A stretch of 64,000 bases of DNA from Watersipora subatra. Taxonomy: Eukaryota > Bryozoa > Gymnolaemata > Cheilostomatida > Watersiporidae. The first letter of the stretch is position 1, and every line of letters begins with the position of its first letter. Of this stretch, positions 22,401-32,252 are shown piece after piece. The notes under the pieces are model-generated. The model ran no database searches. It was not told the DNA's origin and worked only from the letters and a program-made list of their open reading frames with translations. The position numbers and the translations under genes are program-made. The DNA lies in assembly GCF_963576615.1 (NCBI RefSeq), contig NC_088711.1:2666001-2730000 (forward strand), given 5' to 3'.

Positions 22401-25400
22401 TACTGCATTTAGTGGTTATGATCAGCAAGAAAATGTAACATTACGGTGTACTACACGCAGTACATACCGTGGGAGTACTTACCTTCGAGACAGATGTATA
22501 GCATAAACATTAAGTTTAACTTAAATAGATTTAGCTTACTAAACAGATACTTGAAGGTAAGTATTAGTATTTAGTTTTAGTGTAGCTAAAACTTAAAGGT
22601 GTTGTTTTAGTTTTTGTACGTATTTTAGGAAACTAAACTTTAACTCAGTATTGCACGGATATTAAAAAACAGCTTATAAACAGTGGCAGGTAATGTAGTT
22701 GCCATTGGCTAATTTGAGTGAGCCAGGATCCGTTTTGCTAAATTTACTAACAAGAACCGTGAAAGCAAGCTTTAGTGACGTTGCGCGTAATGCGGAGTCA
22801 GTATGTGTATCTTAACCCTGATAATGACTCATATCACCCAATAACTCCATTGCATGGTCCATTGCCATGTCATTGCCATGTCCATGGTTTATCGCCATAG
22901 CTGGACAAACACCGAACGACGACAGACGGCGACAAAGCATGAAGTTTATATACATAAACTACTCAAGCTAAAGCTTTTTCAGCCAATTTGCAAACGCTTG
23001 TACAGCGGTTCATCAATCAAACATTAGTAGAAACGGGTGAAAGAGGTCAAGAAAGTCCAAGCAATCACTAAACACTCTTGATTATCCGTTGCACAACAGA
23101 AACTATGACTGTAGTTTTAGGAGAAGGATTGGACCTTATTGACACCAGGAAGATGTTAGAAGAGAAACTTGTTTATAGCCTGACTAGATATGAAGGAAAC
23201 CTGAGCTGCTCGGTGAGACGACACATGTGCATCAATAACTACCCTGGTAAGAGAGCGTGGTATTATAGTCAGTTACCTACTGGTGTTACTGCTACCTGGT
23301 CATATGAGCTAACGATGCTGGCCAACAAAAGCTAACAATACTTTGGCTATCTACTCTCACTAGCTAACGGTGTCAGGATCACCTCCTCTTGTTAATTAAC
23401 CGTGCCAGAATCGTCTCTTCTTGTTTGTCTAACAGTGCCAGAGTTACCTCACCTTGTTAACTAACAGTGCCAGAATTACCTCCTTTTATTAAGTAACAGT
23501 AATCAGATATTAAGTTTTATTTACATATGTAGCATGTTTGTTGATGATTTACCAAAACCTATACTGATGTTTAAAGGTTATTTGACGGCATTTCATAATT
23601 AAAATTAACTGAAATAATACATAGCACTCTTTCATTTTTGAGCAGTAAAATTGATATTAATAAAAGCACCAATTTTAAAAACATAAAAAACTTCTGAGAA
23701 AAACTCCAGCTCTGACGTAATGAAGACATTTTTAGTACAACATAGACGAATGAGCTACAAAAACTCTCTAAGTCAATGTTGGCTAGCCAATGTACAGTTG
23801 TGAGACAATTAGCCTATGATGGCCGTTGTATTTAATGCTCTCTACATTCAGTGCTGCACTGGTTGTATGCTTTCACCACTTGACATTGCACAAAATCACA
23901 AACAATTTTTATAGAGACTTATCAAAGAAAGTCCCTAGTTTGGGTTTCTTATTTTCCAAAACTTGGCTTCTTAATTACAATCGTTCCGCATTTGTCTTAG
24001 AGCGATGGTTACAAAATTATAACAATTGGTTTAAACCTCTTATTATATGGAGTGCCATAATATAATTCACTATTTACACAAACTTAAAATCAAGAAAACT
24101 TGTAAAAATTGGCAATTGTCGAAAGTGATCTTTTAAAACCTATCATATCTGCATGCTTTGATTGTAAAGTGAAGGCGTTTGATCAAGCAATCTTTAGATG
24201 CCTATTCTAGCTAATAATCCAAGTAATTTTGGCTTTTTCTATTTGATATTTCAAAAGAATGTTGAAGTTGAAACTGTCCAAAAGTGTAATTAAAACCTGA
24301 ATTTTTCATGTCAGCTGCTATTAATAGTGACCTTATTCTCTCAGCTGGTCAGCTAGCATCAACTCTTTCAGGTTCCCACGATACTCACATATTTGTCCTC
24401 AAGGAGGCTCTCAACGAGTCTTTTATCAAGGAAAAGCTCAATTATCCAATCAACATGAACCAAGCAGAAAATGGTAAGGTTCTGCTCAGAGGCTCTCCTC
24501 ACTTACCGGAGAAGTCACTAATCATGCATTGAATAGTTTACACAACTAGTTAAATTTCTAGCTGTTTGATTTGTCAGTCAACAATTGTTTTTAGTTAACA
24601 GAACACATATCTATCATTTACTAAAAGGTTCACTTTCATGAGTAACATATGAAAATATCGCTAACATTATATAATTCTTTTTAAATATAAATAAGTAAAG
24701 TTGATCTCATCTGTCAGAACACAAGAATGAACACTGTGTTGATCACCAATTCTGAAATACAATTTTAGCAAAGTATGCCAGTGAATTCAATCGTTTCTTT
24801 AAATTACAGCACATCTTTTGATATGTGTACACGTACCGTGTTCATCGTAGCTTGACAAGCTGCGCAAGAGCGAATAACTTCTTATCTGATATAAATAAAG
24901 TGATCACCAAATATTTACTGTTTTGGTATAAAGTTGAACTTCAGTTGTTAGCTTGTAGGGTTTTCGTCAAACTCAAAAACCTCTTATAAAAGAATTCCGT
25001 GTGAGGATTGATTTCACTGATTTTGTTCTTTATTTCTTAAAACCGTGAAACCTGTTTTCTGATAATCCCATTTAGATTTTGATTCCGTGTATCCGTATCT
25101 TGTATGCTATCTGTTTGTTTGGCTTGCTAAGCTCAACTGTTTGCCATAAAAATACCACCATAGTTGCTTGTTACCCAAACCCATCGTAATTGGCCGGGCA
25201 GACGTCAGGCCTCAGTGCAGCACACCTAATTTCCAGGCGGTGCGGTGACCACCAATGATCACTACCAGGCAGTGACCTCAGACCCAAGGAAAAACCACAG
25301 AGGGCCAGTAGAACAACAACAAAACAATTGGTTCTAGCAAACCTTGCTCAATCTAAACATAGCTTTTTCCTAAATATTGCTCTTTCATCTGTCCAGTAAC

Positions 25401-26254
25401 TTTAACGTGTGCTCAAGTATTGTCATGTTTGACACCCCAGATACAATTGCTGTCGATATTTGGGTACTTGAGTGTGCGGTTGTATTCAACTGAAAACTCT
25501 TTATATATTGTTTACAGTCAATAGCACTCGATCAAAAACACTCATACATAGCTCTGCTCTTCAGCCTAGTTAGTGCGGGTTGAGCATTGTTGGCAGCTCA
25601 ATCTTTTTGTCGTCAAAAGATACATAGCGACAAAATCATATTTTATTGATGCCATCAATCTGTTGCTGACTGAGAACTGTCAATATGAGATTTCAAGCTA
25701 AAACTTCTGAGAAAAATAAAATGTATACATTTTTACTAATATCCCCTAAAATAGTACATTTATTTTTGAAATTTAGAGTAAGTAAAGTGGGCTTACATTA
25801 TGATTACAAGTTGTAGTTAATAGCAAACATATTAAATAAGCTTATTATTATATTCCTATGTTTGTCTGAGTCCTGTTGTAAATGGACCTTTAATCTCGCT
25901 ATAGCGATAAAAACTGTGGTACAATTGATCAATTTATTTACTATATTATTTATGATATTGTTATGTATCTAGTCGGCTAGAAATATGTTATACAGCTGCA
26001 CATGTGGCTGTCATACGCTAAGAGTCTTATAGCTTATACATATATAAGACATGTTGTTAACACTTTTAGGTTTGATATACACCATGCGTTATCTTCTTGG
26101 CTTTAATGTAACAAATCCGTGCAAGTCAGTCTACACTTACCATCATCACTGTTCAAAAGTGCATGGAGGAAGGGAAAACACTTATACTATTTATAATCTC
26201 GGATGGAAGGGTAATCAAATACACCGAGGAGAGGCTAAACCAGGAAACCTATAG
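16432..26254 (+). CDS. GT-A-like type II membrane protein, six exons, copy 1
   Basis: Exons: 16,432-16,552; 20,557-20,669; 21,429-21,570; 23,100-23,246; 24,372-24,473; 26,070-26,254. Every junction is GT/AG, the phases (1,0,1,1,1) match, and the joined frame has 269 codons plus TAG. Residues 1-10 are basic and 11-29 form a signal anchor (Golgi-type II topology inferred). Exon 2 has QLEERNRELLEVLQSNLNHP; exon 3 has RMADYLIYAS and ends NGDI (122-125), a likely DXD-like metal and nucleotide-sugar motif. Exon 4 has LGEGLDLID and LVYSLTRYEG; exons 4/5 join as YPGSHD; exon 5 has LNYPINMNQAEN; exon 6 has NPCK, YHHHC (232-236) and LGW. I recognise a metazoan GT-A-like family of unknown substrate. An alternative exon-5 acceptor at 24,314/24,315 also keeps phase. 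A 5' untranslated exon is likely, because an acceptor-like AG lies just before the ATG. Confidence 0.82.
17694..17727. repeat. Perfect 16-bp-arm hairpin in intron 1
   Basis: ATTTTGAAGGCTAACT, a 2-base loop, then its exact complement, followed by a T-rich run. It is conserved in units 2 and 3 (near 39,465 and 61,796). Function unknown. Confidence 0.8.
18720..18830. other. Deletion junction and AT palindrome in intron 1, unit 1
   Basis: At 18,722/18,723 unit 1 lacks 686 bp that are present in unit 2 (40,497-41,182) and unit 3. The join shows no more than one base of microhomology. Just downstream, TCAATATCTTAT and ATAAGATATTGA form a palindrome. In unit 3 the palindrome is extended to a perfect match by AGTTTCAATAT. 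Confidence 0.85.
20178..20238 (+). repeat. TGTATATG-type microsatellite in intron 1
   Basis: Interrupted repeats of TTTGTATATG and TATATGT lie shortly upstream of exon 2. The same array is at about 42,640-42,702 in unit 2. Confidence 0.75.
21830..22120. repeat. Degenerate interspersed repeat in intron 3
   Basis: It starts near GGATGCTCGGCGTTGCTCGG and contains two diverged copies of a segment of about 115 bp (CATGAGAAAAGTGTTT... and CATATAGAGAAAAAAGTGTT...). The start resembles an invertebrate interspersed repeat, but I cannot name it. The same sequence is in unit 2. Confidence 0.35.
23365..23510 (+). repeat. About 33-bp tandem repeat, 4 units, intron 4
   Basis: The unit is close to AACAGTGCCAGAATTACCTC followed by CTTGTTAACT, with diverged copies. 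It follows exon 4 by about 120 bp. The copy in unit 2 is at about 45,828-45,973. Confidence 0.75.
25170..25325. other. GC-rich island in intron 5
   Basis: GGCCGGGCAGACGTCAGGCC and GGCGGTGCGGTGACC mark a sharp rise in GC within AT-rich intron, ending in a CAACAACAACAA-like run. Composition and abrupt edges suggest a SINE or other retroposed fragment. I found no tRNA-like box A/B, so this is only a suggestion. Confidence 0.3.
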
Positions 26255-28826
26255 TCTCTTGGTGATTATACTTTATGTATTGTGTGGCAGACTGTATCGT
26301 GTTTATTAACAAAGGTAAATATCATCACTACAATTCCATTACTCGGTTGATCCGCAAGTTTGTCATCCGCAAAACAGAAGCAGCAAAAATCCGCAAGTCA
26401 AGCGAGTTTTGCTGCTCGCAAAATTTAACCTCATTTCTTATGCTTGTGAAAGATGGAAATGATATTTGCCAATGTGTAAGAAAATACCCGCAAGCTATTC
26501 CATTTTAAACATTTTTTACCCTTCAGCCATTCTTATTTCGACTCGAGCAGTTCCGGATGCACAGCGATTACCTCTGTCATAAAATCGTTCTTTATTAACA
26601 GAGTGCTCAAGTTAATTCGCAACATGCAAATGTTCAATGCAACACTTATTGCACGGCATTTCAATGTGCGCACAACTCCAAATCTGTATCATCCGCGTCA
26701 CGAAAACATAGTGAATCTCAGGGGCAGATTCATCATCTACATGTATCTAGTAACAGGCCTAATTTAGCCACTTAACCAATCACCATATTATACATGTAAG
26801 TCCAAAAACAAACATTTCAATTATAATACTATAAGCATATTTATTTAAAGCGAAGATAATGAAATTGGAAAACAGAAAGTCTACTACATAGAATTATCTG
26901 TACTTACAAAAACTAATAGATAAGTCAAGTGGTGGAGATACACTTTGAACAACTTTATAAGTAAAAACCACTATGAGTGCAAAAGTTTAAATTATTTCAC
27001 CATAAATAATGCAATAATAGCTCTAATGATTACTCAAAGGAACTCAAGGCTGACTGGGGGTCACATGTTCATAGGACATGGCATCGCTCACATAAAAGCT
27101 CCTATTACTTTGAAAAAGATGATTGTGGCTAGTTAAGAGCTCAACTGATTAAACAAGGTCATTGACTAAACTAAACTCTTTATATTGTTTGTAAATGTAA
27201 GGAACATTAGGCGTGTGTTTACTCTAGCTAATAGTTACTACGAAAAGTAATAGAACATCCATTTTATTAATTAATTTATAACAATCAATTAAATACTGTG
27301 GCTAAAAATGTACCCAGCAAGCCAGAAACCTTTTTGTGACTGTCCCCACTTCTCAATTTATAGTGTTTTCTCTGGTTTATATGTTTTACTAGTTAGCTAA
27401 TTATTGAGGTTAGTATTACCACAGGAAGTGTGTTCCTATACATGTAGATGCGTAAGTTAAAAGCTAACATTTCTCTATTTCTGAATTCAGCTGAGATTAC
27501 AGGCACATGTAACTCCGGCAGCATAGCTATAATCCGTAAAGCCAGGTTGCCAATTACAGCGGACACCGTGCCTTTCATTTGTCTCAGCAAGTGTAAATAA
27601 GCTGGTGTGCTTGCTATAGTATGAGCAAGGACATGAGTTGGTAGCCTTCTGTCTGACAAGGGTGAATAACTCCTAAAGAAGCTCTTGCTAAACGATCTTT
27701 TTGTATTGTAGTGCATACTAAGATATCCTCTACTTATGGAGAAACTGATTTGCTCCTGCGACAGCGAGCAAGTTGCGATGCTGACCGAATAATCATGAAA
27801 AAATGGTTATATGAATATAATGCTTTGCCTGGCTATGCCAAGAAACTAGATATAATACAATGTTGCCTATTAACACAATTCTTATAAAGCTGTTGAACAG
27901 CTAGTATAACCATTTGCTCTGTTAATATGAGATGCTGTCTTGTAATACAAACAACTTTTAGATATATTTGTTGTTAATTTACTTTCTTAAATCTTATCAA
28001 TAAACAACTAAGAAAAGAACAAGGAGATCATGTGATCTGAAAATAATCCAATTACAGCTTATAAATAGAAAATGATGATAATGAGCCCTGAAAATAAAAG
28101 AGTGCTCCAAGTTAGTATGCATTACAGTTCCTATATATGAGTCCAACTACGAGTGCCACAAATAGAGCACCTGCAATCCTTGTCACTACCTAGTTTTATC
28201 ATTCGCTTCACTATTAAATTTTGGCAAGTGAACATGCATCAGGAGAATAATTGAATGTTTGCATAGGACTCTGCCACAGTAACAGAATCAACATGAATTA
28301 AGTAGCACTGAGTAAGATTAAGAAACCAGTAGATAATGTACAGAGTAGTAAACACACTTGTTGACATTATAAAATGGCTAGACTGTTTATAGGGTATACT
28401 AGTGTCTCTGTTTTCATACCACCTCAAATCTCTATTAAATTCAGTCTATGACAAGTTTATGATTATTATAACATTCTTTCAATACATATTTTAGCCTTTG
28501 GTTCAAATAAACATACAAGACGTATTGTAGAATGCAGTACAATGTCTAAGATATACAGTACAAAGGCTTGAAATATGTAGTATAACAAAAGTAAGCGCGG
28601 TAGTAAACAAAGCAAATAAAAAATATTTAGCTTTTCAAATAGATGTTTGGAAGTGATAATAGAGCTATTAGTATGAGTTCTATGAGAATTGACTCCTTAC
28701 TATAGCTACTCTGTATGCTTACATCTACATCTATGTGAAACATGCACTTACACAAGCTATTATTCCCTGGATAGCAAATAGTAAGGAAGTAGGAAAATAA
28801 CTACAGTATATGTAAATTGATTGAGA
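26255..28826. other. Intergenic region, no gene recognised, unit 1
   Basis: This holds the 3' flank of the GT-like gene and the presumed 3' UTR side of the antisense transporter exon. Open frames at 26,275-26,508, 26,945-27,136 (plus) and 27,393-27,716 (minus, 107 codons) show no motif I recognise. The 26,340-26,510 segment has repeated ATCCGCAAGT words. Nothing else is supported. Confidence 0.5.
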
Positions 28827-28999
28827 TTATCTCCCCTCGTTCTTCTTATTCACAACTTGTTGTTCTGATAGCATCTGCAAATCTTTCTTTTTGATGAACG
28901 GAATTTCCAAAAGAGAAAAACCCATGCAGCTGAGGATGAGCAGTGCTCCTGCCATATAAAAGCCAGGGTCATAGCTTTCTGTCTCGTCATACAAATACC
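28827..28999 (-). CDS. Orphan last exon of SLC16-like (MCT) transporter, unit 1
   Basis: On the minus strand TTGTAG (acceptor) precedes an exon reading GYLYDETESYDP, then FYMAGALLILS, a short hydrophobic tail and a charged C-terminus ending EGR and a stop. The G-x-LYD-x-T-x-SYD-x-x-FYMAG pattern is typical of the last transmembrane pair of monocarboxylate transporters (MFS, SLC16). Phase 1 at the acceptor fits a split Gly codon. No further exons occur upstream on that strand before the unit junction, so the rest of the gene is absent here. It is either a fragment caught in the unit or an exon of a gene split by rearrangement. Confidence 0.68.
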
Positions 29000-29165
29000 C
29001 TACAAAGAAGACAACTACATACAACTACATGTATAATTAGAAAGGCTGTTCATTAGGTAACGTGAAAATAACTCCTAGATTAAAGATAATAATTTTTAGC
29101 CTTTTTAGCATAAGGAAATTGATCGGCATAAATTTTGCTGGTGGAAAAGTATTACTCTGCCTTAC

Positions 29166-29650
29166 TTGAGTACTACAGCACCTCAGCAATACAACACTTA
29201 TGTATACAGCATTTCTGTCGTATAGCACCTCACTGGTACAATACCTCAGTCATACAGCGCCTCAGTCGTACAGTACCTCAGTCGTACAGTACCTCAGTCA
29301 TACAGTACCTCACTCGTACAGTACCTCAGTCATATAGTACCTCAGTCAAACGGTAGGTATCTCAGCTGTACAGCACCTCAATCATACAGCACTCTGTTGT
29401 ACGGTACCTCAGTCATACAGTACCTCAGTCATACAGTATCTCAGTCATACAGTACCTCAGTCGAACAGTAGGTACCTCAGCTGTACAGCACCTCAGTCAT
29501 ACAGCACTCTGTCGTACAGTACCTCAGTCATACAGCGCCTCAGTCATACAGCACCTCAGTCATACAGTACCTCAGTCATACAGTACCTCAGTCATACAGC
29601 CCCTCATTCATACAGTACTTTAGTCATACAGTACCTCAGTCATGCAGAGC
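29166..29650 (+). repeat. 16-bp minisatellite, about 30 units, unit 1
   Basis: The consensus is ACCTCAGTCATACAGT with scattered variants such as GTCGTACAGT and longer interruptions (AGGTACCTCAGCTGTACAGC). Block A has only a few related units. The same array with the same variant order lies at 51,629-52,113. There are no unique spacers, so it is not a CRISPR. Confidence 0.93.
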
Positions 29651-30166
29651 CTAAAAGCAGTTAGGTATAGAAATTTTACCTCAATTAGCCTGTGCACCAA
29701 GCACATCAGTAAGGGTCATACAATGAGTACAAGAGTATCCTAGACTGTCAAAGCAGCAAGGCAATGATAATGTAATGAGGTAGCTCACGCTTGTGATGTG
29801 TGTTCTTTCTAATCCTGCACACCTTTCAGCTGTTTGGTAACAAAAATTAGAATTTCTTGAAACAATCCCCTAATGTATGCTGACAACTCCTTATTTGGTA
29901 GAGCCAACAACAGCTGTTGTTCACCATTATTCTTTGGTCAGCTTTTTAGGGTATTTCTAAACGCAGTCTCGTCGCTCATAATGTAATGCATACAATAAAA
30001 ACATTGAAAAGCTCTGACCAATGTTTATGTTGCCCAAAGTTGACAGTCAGAAAAGTGTATTAATAAAGATCACTTTGTCATGGAGAGCACATGTGTCTGT
30101 TAGTCCATGTAATTGCTATTATTTCCACATGTTTAGCTGATTTTATCTCAACTTCATACGCATAGA

Positions 30167-30565
30167 CTCTGTACCTTCCACCAGAGCTCTAAAGGGAAGA
30201 CTCTGTACCTTCCACCAGGGCTCTAAAGGGAAGACTCTGTACCTTCCACCAGGGCTCTAAAGGGAAGACTCTGTACCTTCCACCAGGGCTCTAAAGGGAA
30301 GACTCTGTACCTTCCACCAGGGCTCTAAAGGGAAGACTCTGTACCTTTCACCAGGGCTCTAAAGGAAAGACTCTGTACCTTCCACCAGGGCTCTAAAGGG
30401 AAGACTCTGTACCTTCCACCAGGGCTCTAAATGGAAGACTCTGTACCTTCCACCAGGGCTCTAAAGGGAAGACTCTGTACCTTCCACCAGGGCTCTAAAG
30501 GGAAGACTCTGTACCTTCCACCAGGGCTCTAAAGGGAAGACTCTGTACCTTTCACCAGGGCTCTA
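30167..30565 (+). repeat. 34-bp minisatellite, about 12 units, unit 1
   Basis: The unit is GACTCTGTACCTTCCACCAG followed by GGCTCTAAAGGGAA, with rare variants (CTTTCACC, AAATGGAA). Block A has a single corresponding unit. The identical array with the same variants is at 52,630-53,028. Confidence 0.95.
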
Positions 30566-30833
30566 GAAATATTTGGTCTCAAATTTTATCTGTTTTCTGA
30601 TAACCAGCTTCTTTAACATCCACTTGCCGGCTACTTGACTGAAACTGAAAGAAATAAGATTCAAGCTCGTTGCAATCATCCAGGGATATGCCAGGCTTAT
30701 TGCTAATAGATAGGGTAGTAAGAATTTAATGATCCATACTAATAGAGAATGGCCGCTGATCTTCTTACTCATTTTAAATAGACCATTATCAAATGGACTT
30801 CTAGTTCCTTTCAGTCACTGTGGAAGGAAGGTT

Positions 30834-31200
30834 GTAATTGGAGCTAATGGTTGTACGAGTGCTGATTGGTTATCAGATTTTCCTTTAGTAGTAAAAATGC
30901 TAGCAAAGGGCAAGTCTTGCTTTAAATCTGTCAAGCTGTTTCATTGTAATAATCCTGGGGAGCTCCACGCTTACTGCAAGTGGATAATAGACATTTAATC
31001 ATTCAAATTAGTATAAAATGTAATTTTTGGTTTTAATGTTATAATGGCTGTAATCAGGGCTAATGCTTGTACAAGTACTGATTAATTATTGGTTTTTCCT
31101 TTAGCAGTCAAATGCTGACGATGATCAAGTCTGTGAAGTTGTCTTGTTGTATTGGGGCTGTAGTGATGAAAATGAAAACACCGAAAATGAACATAGAAAT
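30834..31200 (+). pseudogene. Block B modules and broken signal-anchor exon, unit 1
   Basis: An ATG at 31,112 opens MLTMIKSVKLSCCIGAV. This matches the start of the GT-like protein (MLTMIKSMKPVCLIGAV) and then diverges into VMKMKTPK, losing the rest of the membrane anchor and the splice donor. The preceding module at 30,834 has an intact ATG (30,899) in its exon-like segment. The copy in unit 2 has its ATG at 53,575. Confidence 0.75.
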
Positions 31201-31287
31201 TATTTCAACGGCGTTTAATGATGCACCAAAATAAATTCCATATATAGAAAATATTGCTAGAGAAAATAAAATGATGAGATGTTCTCA

Positions 31288-31445
31288 AGCCGAGTTGTTG
31301 AACTCGAGTTGCTGTTGAAAGAACTCGGCTTGGGTTTTGATGAAATCGAGTTGTGCAACTCGAGTTGTACAACTCGAGTTATATTTACAAACTCGAGTTG
31401 TACAACTCGAGTGGTGCAACTCGAGTTGTACAACTCGAGTTGCAA
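31288..31445. repeat. Palindromic 14-bp repeat cluster (CTCGAG), unit 1
   Basis: AACTCGAGTTGTAC-type 14-mers occur at 31,357 and 31,371, and again at 31,390, 31,404, 31,418 and 31,432, each centred on CTCGAG. Another is at 31,301. CAACTCGAGTTG is its own complement, so each unit and any pair of units can fold. The left part also forms a stem of AAGCCGAGTT (31,288) with AACTCGGCTT. Open frames on both strands here are by-products of the repeat. Confidence 0.92.
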
Positions 31446-31617
31446 ACTCGGCACAGTATAATTCTAATAATTCGCTATTAGCTCTAGTTTTACAGTACAT
31501 ACCGTTTAATTTCTATTAGCTAACGGGTGCCTATTGATGTACCATTGTTAATATAACTAGATCTACGGTTATGCTACCGTAATACCAATATATTGCACCT
31601 TACTTTTGAAAAGTCGT

Positions 31618-31667
31618 GTTGCGCGTTCACAACTCGAGTTGATCAACTCGAGTTGCGAACACGCAAC
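31618..31667. repeat. 50-nt hairpin next to the unit junction, unit 1
   Basis: Arms of 23 bases (31,618-31,640 and 31,645-31,667) pair with two mismatches around the loop GATC. Each arm contains CTCGAG. The tandem-unit junction is 23 bases downstream at 31,690/31,691. Confidence 0.9.
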
Positions 31668-31690
31668 GCGAGGCACTGTAAGGCGCCATA

Positions 31691-32252
31691 CTCCAGACTA
31701 GCTAACGCATTTTCATACATTGTCGGAAGCAAAAACAAGTAAGTGAAGTGCAAAATATGCCAGAAAGAATTTGCCTGCCACCACAGCACATCATCATTAA
31801 GATATCATTTAACTAATTCTTATCATACCGCTCAGAATTTATCACCAGCTGTCGCAGACAATAACTACTACTGCTGACTACCACCACTACTGTCCCCGGT
31901 GAACGGGCTATTCTCTAAAGCTGGCAATATTGTATGTAGGAAGAGGGCATCTCTTCATTCGGTAAATGTGAATAAACGGTGTTGCCTCAACTTTTGACTG
32001 GCTTAATTATAGACTTTCATGGACTATTTTCATACTCATAATAGCTAATACTTTGTAACTTATGTACCTTGTACATAACATGTACTCCTGTTAACAATTA
32101 TTGTCTCAAATATAATTAATTTATATGTAGCCGTATTATTTGTTTTTGAATAAGCGGGTTTTTGCTAGATTAATTCTAAGATTAATCAAAGATTAACTGG
32201 TTCAGACCAGTTATTAATCGCGATTAATTTTTTTAATCGTTGTGCAGCTCTA
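31691..32252 (+). mobile_element. 5'-truncated hAT fragment, unit 2
   Basis: This is the right end of the hAT starting six bases inside its coding remnant, with the BED finger (CKICQKEF), the dimerisation tail (LFSKAGNIVC) and the right terminus. The left terminus and P element are missing because the duplication breakpoint lies here. Confidence 0.9.

Larger units (their letters stand above)
29126..31150 (+). repeat. Block B: decayed second upstream region and exon 1, unit 1
   Basis: This is a diverged second copy of block A (15,090-16,480), about 14 kb downstream in the same unit and orientation. It contains both expanded minisatellites, two 220-bp modules (starting 30,834 and 31,050) and a broken first coding exon. 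No further exons of the gene follow it, so it is a relic of an older gene duplication. Confidence 0.85.
9929..31690 (+). repeat. Tandem array unit 1 (21.76 kb)
   Basis: Sequence from CTCCAGACTAGCTAACGC at 9,929 recurs in the same order and orientation at 31,691 and 54,154. Offsets to unit 2 are 21,771 over most of the left half and 22,463 over the right half. The step is explained by a 686-bp deletion at 18,722/18,723 in this unit plus small indels. Unit 1 is the only copy connected to the intact left part of the hAT, so it marks the ancestral position. Confidence 0.97.

Noticed and set aside
27393..27716. 107-codon minus-strand open frame as a transporter exon
   Set aside because: No MFS motif or hydrophobic pattern matching SLC16 was seen, and it lies 3' of the terminal exon.
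29166..29650. Regular direct repeats resembling a CRISPR array
   Set aside because: Repeats are contiguous 16-mers with no unique spacers, and the context is eukaryotic.
31257..31519. Overlapping open frames on both strands rich in SSCTTRV/VVQLEL
   Set aside because: They are translations of the palindromic 14-bp repeat in several frames, with no independent coding evidence.
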